A stretch of DNA of 64,000 nt from Lachnospiraceae bacterium V9D3004 (GTDB taxonomy: Bacteria > Bacillota > Clostridia > Lachnospirales > Lachnospiraceae), in assembly GCA_000621985.1 (NCBI GenBank), contig JHWW01000001.1:310001-374000 (forward strand), in the 5' to 3' direction. Shown piece after piece: positions 1 through 8,100 of this stretch. Numbering within the stretch: the first letter of the stretch is position 1; the number at the start of each line of letters is the position of its first letter. Under the pieces are notes generated by a model that worked only from the letters and a program-made list of their open reading frames with translations, searched no databases and had not been told where the DNA came from. The translations under genes and the position numbers were made by a program.

Positions 1-1844
1 ATGCAGCGGTAAAGATGAAGCTAAGTACAAAGAAAGTTACTGTTGATGTGGGAAAATCGAAGAAAGTTACAGTGAAAAATGCAAAAAAAGTGACTTGGAA
101 GATCAAATCCGGAAAAGCCAATATCACATTAATTAAAAAGTCGGCTAAAGGTGCCACTGTTAATGGCAGAAATGCAGGCAGTGCCAAGATATCTGTTGTA
201 ATGAAAAATGGCAGAAAAAGTGTAAAAGGAATGATTAATGTTACCGTTAATGCGGTTGATACAACTCAGAAAAATGTTATTGAAGCACCGGCAGCAACCG
301 TACAGTCTGCTGTGACAGTGCCGGTGGTAACAGTACAACAATCGGCTCCGGTGCCAACGTCATCAACTGAAACAACTACAGTGCCGACGATAACAAAAGA
401 GCCGGATCCGACAGCAGCACCGACACAGGAACCAACGAAGAAGCCAACGAACAGACCGACAGCTAAGCCAACAGATAGACCTACAGAAAAACCGACGGCT
501 AAACCAACTAATAGACCTACAGCAAAACCAACATTAGCCCCACCAAATAAGGCAACAGCAACGCCTGTTGCGGCAGATCTTTCTATATCCGTTGATGGGA
601 CAAGACTATTGAAGTGTAACAATCCTTATTATGCTACGGATGCTGTCATACCGGAAGGTGTAGAATCAATTAGTGATGAAGTGTTCTCTAATTGCAGTAA
701 ACTAAAACGAATTACAATTCCGGCCAGTGTAACAAGTATTGATGCTAATGCATTGCCTTCTAATGCAGAATTTGAATCAATTAATATTGCAAAAAACAAT
801 ACAAAATACTATAGCAGGAATAATTGTATCATAATGCAGGATTCTAAGGAACTGGTTTTTGGATGTGATACATCTGTTGTTCCGGAGGGTGTTAAGGGTA
901 TTGGTACGTATGCCTTTTCCGGCAGTAAGCTTACAAGTATAGATATTCCAAATAGTGTTACTTATATTGATTCCTATGCATTTAATGGATGCAACAAACT
1001 AACAAGTGTAACACTTCCGGGCAATGTTACGACTATAGGTGATCATGCATTTGTTAATAGTGGATTAAAAAATATTACACTTCCTAATAGTATTACCGAT
1101 ATTGGCGATTATGCTTTTTATTTTTGTGATGAACTGACAGATATTATTATTCCCAAGAAAGTAAAGCGTATTAACGAGTCTGTATTTTATTTTTGTAAAA
1201 AACTGAAAAGTGTTACTCTATCGGATGGAATAAAAAGTATCTGTGAAGGTGCATTTAGTAATTGTTATGCCTTAACAAGTATTACTATTCCAAACAGTGT
1301 TATAGCAATAGATAATTATGCCTTTATGAGTTGTTCTTCATTATTAAGCGTTGTAATGTCAGATAATATCAGTTTAATAGGTAGATCGGTGTTTGCGTCT
1401 ACAGGTGTGTGTGATCTGGTTTGGAGAGGAGTAAGCTACAAATCAGTGAATGAATTTGAGAATGCCTTGAAAGAATGTACAGATAAAGCAATATATAGAT
1501 ACTATAGTTCTAAATTATCATTAATCAATAAGAATTATGTTACAAGCGCAGTACTCCCTGAAGAAGCAGTTCAATTATTGGACAATACAAGTATTACAAG
1601 TATCGATACAGATCTTTTTAGTGGATGCAGCAATCTTACCAGTGTAATTATTCCGAATAGTGTTACAAGTATTAAGAAAGAAGCATTTAAAAATTGCAGC
1701 AATCTCACAAGTGTAATAATGTCGGATAATCTTTCCGAGTTCGGAAATAATGTTTTCTCCGGCTGTAATAAGCTGACAAGTATTAAGTGGAAGGGTAACG
1801 TATACAATTCTGAAAGTGAATTTAGAAGTGCATTTTCAAGCTGA
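1..1844 (+). CDS. Secreted BspA-like leucine-rich-repeat protein, 5'-truncated by window edge
   Basis: The frame is open back to base 3 (it reads A-A-V-K before the first ATG at 15), so the true start and signal peptide lie outside the window. Seen: an N-terminal Lys-rich Big_2-like Ig domain (about in-window residues 1-90), a Pro-Thr linker with PTxKP/PTxRP repeats (about 130-185), then LRR_5/BspA-type repeats (about 205-610) with the recurring pattern L-T-S-I-x-I-P-x-S-V-x-x-I. Known: such proteins are surface or secreted binding proteins in gut and rumen Firmicutes; ligands are rarely known. The next gene starts 40 bp downstream, so this is probably the first visible gene of an operon. Secretion is inferred because the signal peptide is missing. 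Confidence 0.85.
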   Translation, partial: AAVKMKLSTKKVTVDVGKSKKVTVKNAKKVTWKIKSGKANITLIKKSAKGATVNGRNAGSAKISVVMKNGRKSVKGMINVTVNAVDTTQKNVIEAPAATVQSAVTVPVVTVQQSAPVPTSSTETTTVPTITKEPDPTAAPTQEPTKKPTNRPTAKPTDRPTEKPTAKPTNRPTAKPTLAPPNKATATPVAADLSISVDGTRLLKCNNPYYATDAVIPEGVESISDEVFSNCSKLKRITIPASVTSIDANALPSNAEFESINIAKNNTKYYSRNNCIIMQDSKELVFGCDTSVVPEGVKGIGTYAFSGSKLTSIDIPNSVTYIDSYAFNGCNKLTSVTLPGNVTTIGDHAFVNSGLKNITLPNSITDIGDYAFYFCDELTDIIIPKKVKRINESVFYFCKKLKSVTLSDGIKSICEGAFSNCYALTSITIPNSVIAIDNYAFMSCSSLLSVVMSDNISLIGRSVFASTGVCDLVWRGVSYKSVNEFENALKECTDKAIYRYYSSKLSLINKNYVTSAVLPEEAVQLLDNTSITSIDTDLFSGCSNLTSVIIPNSVTSIKKEAFKNCSNLTSVIMSDNLSEFGNNVFSGCNKLTSIKWKGNVYNSESEFRSAFSS

Positions 1845-1884
1845 ATTCATGTAAATATTCTCAGATTGATAGGAGAGTGAATTG

Positions 1885-3366
1885 ATGAAGAAATTGATCA
1901 TAAAAATATCGTCAAGTATATTTCTTATCTTAATGTTTATCGGTATGAATGTATATATGTGTCCCGGTAATGTAAGTGCTGCCAGTTTTACAGAGAATTC
2001 AGCTTCAATAGATGTGTCTGAAGAAGTTACTGTCTATGCAGATGCAGATACCTCAATATCCAAGTGGGAAAGTTCTGATGAGACAGTAGCTGCTATAGGG
2101 CTTAATACCACCAAAAAGTGTACGGTCAAACCGGTTAAAGAAGGAACAGCAGTAATTATAGGAACTGCTGATGATGGCAGCGTTGCTGAATTTATGTTGA
2201 CTGTTACATCAAAAGTGTTTGAAGTTGATAAAACAGATATTACGCTTGGAATAACCGGTAAAAATGAAGAAGAAATTGTCATTACATATGGCGGGAAGAA
2301 AATGTATTATGGCTACACTCTTGAATCAGATAATCCTGATATCGCATATGTAAGTAAATATTCGGATTATATACAGGCAAAAGGGGTAGGTAATACAACT
2401 GTAAAAATCACTTCAAAATACGGACAGGTTCTGACAGTAAATGTAACAGTATTGACGGAGTATAATGATCCGACCCCGATGCCGGTGACTCCGGAACCGA
2501 CTACTCCGGGTCAGAATGTATCAGGCTCGTCAAGGCTTAATGCAACGACTGCCAAGCCAACTTCCGGGAGTCAGGCAAATAATGTTCAATCAACGAAGGC
2601 AACATCAACTAAGGCTCCTGTTAAAAAGAAAAAACAGAGTTCCGGTATTATTATGGCTAAGGTCAACTGTAAAGAAAATTCGAATAAAATAACCGGAAGA
2701 TTATCTGTTGGAGGTACTTCTGTAAAGATCAAGGTTGGTAAGACTGCGTATAAAAAGATAACCTTAAAAGGCAGGTCATTCAAGCTGAAACTAAAAAACA
2801 GGCTTAAAAAAGGAACAAAAATAAAGCTTACAGTGACTAAGAAAAAATATAAAAAACTTATGAAAACATACACTGTAAAGGGAACGGATAAATCAAAAAA
2901 GAATCCTGTCAGTATACTAAAGAAATGCATCAATAAAAAGGGTTACACGAATAAAGAGGGAGATAAAACGATTAAAGATTCACATACTTTTGACGACGGA
3001 GAAGTTGCAGATTACGCTATTGTAAACAAAGCTTCCAGTGGAATTATCAGTTATGTATATATGGATAACAAGGACAATGATGATATCTCTGCAGTTTTTC
3101 TTGATGTATATTATCCGTCAAAAAAGGCAAAGTTAACAATTACTGTTCCAAGCATGTCATATGATGATGATTTTAATATTGATATATCTACAATCAGAAA
3201 AAAGAACAATAGCTATACATTCTATACCGGCTACAGCAGACAGGCAGAAATCATTAATAGATACAATAATTCTTCATTGAATCTGGCATGCAGATTCTGG
3301 GATGAATTGTTAAAGAATGAAACAGGATACGGTTTATATGAACTGGGATTCACAAGTTATAAATGA
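1885..3366 (+). CDS. Secreted protein with Ig-like domains and a basic C-terminal module
   Basis: ATG at 1885 is chosen over TTG at 1882 because AGGAGAG (1871-1877) sits 7 nt upstream. 493 residues. Residues 1-34 form a signal peptide (MKK, hydrophobic core, ending near VSAAS). Two Big_2-like Ig domains follow (about 35-112 and 113-192), then a Pro/Thr/Ser-rich linker (195-250), a Lys-rich beta-type module (about 255-335) built from short K-x-K strands, and an unrecognised C-terminal domain. The basic module resembles the C-terminus of the secreted orphan at 33206-34120. Probably cell-surface; ligand unknown. It lies 40 bp after the LRR gene and 18 bp before the next gene. Confidence 0.8.
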   Translation: MKKLIIKISSSIFLILMFIGMNVYMCPGNVSAASFTENSASIDVSEEVTVYADADTSISKWESSDETVAAIGLNTTKKCTVKPVKEGTAVIIGTADDGSVAEFMLTVTSKVFEVDKTDITLGITGKNEEEIVITYGGKKMYYGYTLESDNPDIAYVSKYSDYIQAKGVGNTTVKITSKYGQVLTVNVTVLTEYNDPTPMPVTPEPTTPGQNVSGSSRLNATTAKPTSGSQANNVQSTKATSTKAPVKKKKQSSGIIMAKVNCKENSNKITGRLSVGGTSVKIKVGKTAYKKITLKGRSFKLKLKNRLKKGTKIKLTVTKKKYKKLMKTYTVKGTDKSKKNPVSILKKCINKKGYTNKEGDKTIKDSHTFDDGEVADYAIVNKASSGIISYVYMDNKDNDDISAVFLDVYYPSKKAKLTITVPSMSYDDDFNIDISTIRKKNNSYTFYTGYSRQAEIINRYNNSSLNLACRFWDELLKNETGYGLYELGFTSYK

Positions 3367-3384
3367 TGATTGGAGTATTTGATT

Positions 3385-4239
3385 ATGGATAATACATTCA
3401 TGAAAAAATGCATTCGTTTATGTTCGCTTACATTGATTGTGGCTCAGGTTACTTTGCTTGATCCCGGCTTCGCATTTGCGAAGGCGGGACCAAAGCTTAA
3501 CAAGACCAGGGTTACAATAAAAGTAGGTAAGACACTTAAGCTTAAGGTGACAGGAGCCGGCAAACAAAAGATAAAATGGACTTCCTCGAATAAAAAAGCA
3601 GCAACTGTTACGCAAAAAGGCATAGTTAAGGGGATAAAACCAGGCTCATCTGTGATTGAGGCCAAGACAGGAAACTTAAGATTAAGATGTAAAGTCAAGA
3701 TTGTTAAGACATCAAAAAAAACTGTGTATTATTACAGAAAAAAGCTTGCTGAATACATATTTCAAAATGGTCAAAAAAACGATCTGGGAAACTATGAGAT
3801 AAGTTATTTTAAACCTGATTCTGTTGACAGCAAAAGTATTTCAATATCATATGATGCTGAAAATTCAGAGTTGATATTATACTCCATGTATTATCATCGT
3901 GACGAAGATGGTGACAAATATTCAGGAAGTATGACATTGTATGTACCACTTGATAATAACGATTGTACTGCTGATTATATATTCGTGAACAACCCAGGAT
4001 CTGATGAAGAATCGCATGAAAGAGCTTATGTCGGGGATATTGCTTTAAGCAAAATAAAAAAAGAAGATAATAATTTTGTATGGATAACAGAAGAAGGTTC
4101 AGATCCTCTTTCGGAAGAAGACAGTTCTCTGAGTGAACAGGCTAATCTGTATATGACAATTGCATATTTGGATTATCAATTAATACTGTTAAAAAGAGGT
4201 AACGGATGTACTGTACGGAATCTTGGGTTTGGAGAGTAG
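3385..4239 (+). CDS. Secreted Big_2 Ig-domain protein, short
   Basis: Start at ATG 3385 (TTGGAG at 3370-3375 as ribosome binding site) rather than the upstream TTG at 3370. 284 residues. The N-terminus is a signal peptide (basic KKC, hydrophobic core, ending near AFAKA). One Big_2 domain follows (about 35-110) with the typical I-K-W-T-S-S-N and G-x-V-K-G motifs. The remaining 170 residues are acidic, rich in Tyr/Asp/Ser, and not recognised. This fits a surface or secreted protein in one transcription unit with its neighbours. No enzyme motif was found. Confidence 0.78.
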   Translation: MDNTFMKKCIRLCSLTLIVAQVTLLDPGFAFAKAGPKLNKTRVTIKVGKTLKLKVTGAGKQKIKWTSSNKKAATVTQKGIVKGIKPGSSVIEAKTGNLRLRCKVKIVKTSKKTVYYYRKKLAEYIFQNGQKNDLGNYEISYFKPDSVDSKSISISYDAENSELILYSMYYHRDEDGDKYSGSMTLYVPLDNNDCTADYIFVNNPGSDEESHERAYVGDIALSKIKKEDNNFVWITEEGSDPLSEEDSSLSEQANLYMTIAYLDYQLILLKRGNGCTVRNLGFGE

Positions 4240-4268
4240 ATACTAAAGAAATTAAGGGGTGATTGATT

Positions 4269-4811
4269 ATGAAAAGTACTGAAAAAAAAGAAGAACGTTT
4301 AAAAAGAGTTGATATGCATGATTTTTTTCTTCAAAAGATTGAAGATGCAATGCAGGAAGAAAGATATATTGAAGCTTCATGGCTGATATATTCATGTTTT
4401 GAAAATAGGTATTTCAGAACAGTTGAAAAAGTAAAGAAGGAGTGCAGGTACAGCAAAGGTAGATGCAAAAAACCAAAGAATGAAATGGCTTTGGCAACCA
4501 AAGTAAGGTGTATTCAACATTTGGCGGAAGCAAATTGTGAATGTTTTAGAAAAGCTTTTGCAGATGAATTATTTAATCAGACATTAATATGGATAAAAAA
4601 ACGAAACAATTTGATGCACAATCTTCTACAATTAGAGGAATATGAAGATATGTATAATCAGTTTAAGGAGAGCTCAGAGGAAGGGTTTACTCTATTACAA
4701 GAGACTTATAAATCTTGTACGGAATTCAGGAAAATATATTATTCAGATAATTATGTATTTGAATTTCCGGAAGAAGCAATGGAGAAATGCAATTGTAAGC
4801 CAAAAAAATGA
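4269..4811 (+). CDS. Small cytoplasmic protein with HEPN-type RNxxxH motif, unknown role
   Basis: ATG 4269 follows AAGGGG (4254-4259). 180 residues, alpha-helical in character, no signal peptide or membrane segment. Residues 112-117 read R-N-N-L-M-H, matching the R(N/D/H)x3-5H signature of HEPN RNases and HEPN-like fold proteins; it is preceded by an amphipathic stretch (LIWIKK) as is usual in that fold. Several Cys residues occur (CRYSKGRC, CNC near the C-terminus). Family assignment is inference from the motif only; I cannot name a close family. Its position between secreted Ig proteins, with a small partner ORF immediately downstream, is unusual and is discussed in the findings. Confidence 0.65.
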   Translation: MKSTEKKEERLKRVDMHDFFLQKIEDAMQEERYIEASWLIYSCFENRYFRTVEKVKKECRYSKGRCKKPKNEMALATKVRCIQHLAEANCECFRKAFADELFNQTLIWIKKRNNLMHNLLQLEEYEDMYNQFKESSEEGFTLLQETYKSCTEFRKIYYSDNYVFEFPEEAMEKCNCKPKK

Positions 4812-4878
4812 TTAGTCAATTTAGATGGATAAGATAATAAAATATTTGATTAAGAAAAATATAAGGAGGATGAAAAGA

Positions 4879-5154
4879 ATGAATTTTAAAGAAGAAACTA
4901 TTTTGGTGGAAAATGAATTACGTGCAATATCAGAATCATTTTATAAATCAAGCGATGAAATGATAGGAGACTTTGAACTATTTTTTGAGAAAGCTATTTC
5001 CTTTTTAAAATCCAATACGGTTATTGATGATGGAAAAATAAATTACTTTTTTGATACTCATATAAGAGGAAAAAATTTAAAAACGGCAAATTGGGGAGAG
5101 ATTAAAGAGGGAATAAGGAAACTCAGAGAAAGTATTGATAAGGAGGAAACCTGA
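4879..5154 (+). CDS. Small unknown protein, partner of the HEPN-like gene
   Basis: I place the start at ATG 4879 because AAGGAGG (4863-4869) lies 9 nt upstream; ATG 4870 directly abuts that site and the earlier ATG at 4825 lacks one. 91 residues, Glu/Lys-rich, predicted mostly helical, no membrane segment. Not recognised. It lies 67 bp after the HEPN-like gene and its stop is 1 bp before the ATG of the giant Ig gene, so it is probably co-transcribed with both. A role as accessory or antitoxin-like partner is speculation. Confidence 0.6.
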   Translation: MNFKEETILVENELRAISESFYKSSDEMIGDFELFFEKAISFLKSNTVIDDGKINYFFDTHIRGKNLKTANWGEIKEGIRKLRESIDKEET

Positions 5155-5155
5155 T

Positions 5156-8100
5156 ATGAAAACATCAATAACAAAAAAACTATGTATCATTCTGACACTG
5201 GCATTGATTCTCAATTGCGTTGCAGCTGCAGGCATCAATACAACAACTGCCTCAGCGGTGTATGACACTGACAGCATTCCGACTGGATATATACCTGTCA
5301 GGACAATCGAAGACCTGTATGCAATTAACAATAATCTGTCGGGGGATTATATTCTGATGAATGACATAGATCTTACCGAGGCTACGAAGAAAGGTGGGGA
5401 CTATGATAGTGGGTACGGTTGGAAGCCGATTGGATACATTAATCAAACATGGAATACATTCACCGGAACTTTTACCGGCAATGGTCATAAGATTATAGGA
5501 TTGAACATGTATGGTGAAAGTGGTTTAACGTATGGAGGTTTATTTGGAAAGACTTCAGGTGCTACCATTAAAAATCTTACCTTGAAAGGTGTGAGTATTA
5601 ATGCAAATTGTAATTATTCTGGAGGGATAATGGGGGAAGCCGAAGCATGTAACATAAGTAATTGCAATGTGGAAGGAACTGTGATAGGCAGAAATACAGT
5701 TGGCGGAATATGTGGATTTAACAAAGGAATTCAAACAAATAAATCTGGTAATTATTTGATGGATTCTTTTACAAAAAGTTATATAAGTAGATGTTTTGTG
5801 GAAGGAACAGTGACAGGAACAGGGACGAAAGAGAGTTATGCTGGCGGAATATGTGGAAATAATCAGTACTGTTTTATTAGCAATTGTTATAATCTTGCTC
5901 AAATAAGTGGAAAAATTGCGGGTGGAATTGTTGGGTATATGGGTAACTTTCATTATACTGGCGATTCCAATGCGATTGTACATGGCACTATTAATTGTTG
6001 TTACAATATTGGTGATGTTGCTTCAGGACAACCTATAGTGAATACTTTATCTGGATCTGCTAATAATTATGGTGTTATTTGTAACAATGATTATTATATA
6101 AGTTCATGTTATAGTAGTAGTTCAACTCCTAAGTATGGCACCATGCTCACCCCTGCTCAGATGAAAATCGCCACAAGCTATACTGGCTTTGATTTTAATA
6201 CTGTATGGGAAATAGACAGCAACTGTTCATATCTGTATCCACAGTTAAAGGATTGCAGGCAAATTGGTGTCCAAACGTTGGAATTCGCCCCGAAGCCAAT
6301 GAAGACTGTCTATGATCAGGGAGATAAGCTTGATCTGACCGGTGGAGTGTTGCGTGTTAATTATACAGATGGTGCTATTGTGGATATAGCATTAACAGAC
6401 AAAATGGTTTCAGGCTACAACATGAATAAAATAGGTCAACAGAAAGTGATTGTATCTTATGCCGGAGCACAGATTTCCTACGACATCGAAGTAAAAGAGA
6501 TTCCTGTAACATCGGTTGCAATCTCCGGAGATATTACTCGCCTTAAGCTAGGTAATACATCAACCCTTACAGCAACAGTAGAACCGGCTAATGCCTCATA
6601 CCCTCAGATTACATGGGCAGTTGATCCTGCATCAGTCGGTTCAGTCGATATCAAATCCCAGACCGATAACAAGAATAAATCAACAGTAACAATTCAGGGA
6701 AAACGTGCCGGAAGTGTCAAGATAACCGCAACAACAGCAAGCGGCAAAGCAGATAGTTATGATGTATTTGTATACGTACCAAGCCTGTCATTGACACTTA
6801 ACCAGAAGACACTCTCACTTATCAAAGGAGATGCGGTAACAGGCAGTGCAACCCTTAAGGCGGTAATGACTCCGTCAGACAGTACTGATAAGATAACATG
6901 GACAAGTTCTGATAGAGATGTTGCCGAGGTATCAGCAGAAGGTGTTGTGACCGGAACAGGAGCAGGTAAGGCGACTATAACCGCGACATCGGAGACAGGC
7001 TACAGCGATACCTGTGAAGTAACGGTTACAAGAAGTCTTGAAGACGGTTTTGATATATACGGAGTTGTAGATAAGACCTATAGGGGAAGTGCTCTGACAC
7101 AGAATATTGTAGTATCGGACGGTAATATTAATCTTACGGAGGGAACGGATTATACCGTTAGCTACAAGGATAATAACAAGCCGGGAACGGCGACTGTCAC
7201 AGTGACAGGCAAAGGGAATTATTTTGGAGAGGTAAGTAAGACATATAACATAGAGGCGGTAGTGGAGAACAGTATACTGATAAAAGCCGATTCGAACACT
7301 GTCAATAAGGGCGAGACTCTTAAGTTGACTGTTGAGTTCGATGATCCGGATACTTATGACAAGTCTGTTACATGGAGCTGCACCGACGTTACGGGTAAGG
7401 CAACTGTAGATTCAGACGGTGTGGTAACGGGTGTAGAGGCAGGCAGTGTCACAATTCAGGCAGAGACTGCCAGGGGAACCAAGGATGAGTATTCGCTCTA
7501 TGTAATGTCTCCATGCTCTAATATTCTGTTTAATACTAATATATTGACAGTAATGTATCATGAGTCAGGTGAGCTTACTGCAACAGTACTGCCATCAGAC
7601 TGTACGGATACATGCAGGTGGAGCAGTAGTGACAGGGGAATAGCGGATATATCGGCAGAAGGGAACAAAGTTACAATTACCGGTGTTGCCCCCGGAACTG
7701 CAACTGTCTCCTATGAATCTGAAAATGGTAAGAGTGCATCCTGTACCGTAACTGTAATGAGGAACATATCCGATTATGAAGTAACAGGCTTCAAAAATGA
7801 CATTAATTATGTCAAGGGAGAGATAACTACGCAGGATATCAGTCTTACTGACGGCACGGTATATTTGAACGAGAATACAGATTATAAGATTAAATATGAG
7901 AATAATGACAAGCCTGGAACGGCTAAGATGATAATAACCGGTCAGGGTTATTATAAGGGAACAATTGAGAAATCCTACAATGTTGTTAAGATTCCTGTTA
8001 AGACAGTTAATATTACAGGCTCTGTTACAGAGATAGATAAGGGACAGAGAATAAGGCTCAGGGCAAGCGTTACACCTTCGGATGCTTCCGATAAGGATAT

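Noticed and set aside
404-545. Repeated ACCGACAGCTAAACC-like units that could be mistaken for a CRISPR
   Set aside because: These are in-frame codons of the PTxKP/PTxRP linker. No spacer-repeat structure or cas gene occurs in the window.
266-622. Minus-strand ORF with G-x-x-V-G repeats opposite the Pro-Thr linker
   Set aside because: An antisense shadow of the repetitive PT-linker codons. The same happens at 62536-63048.
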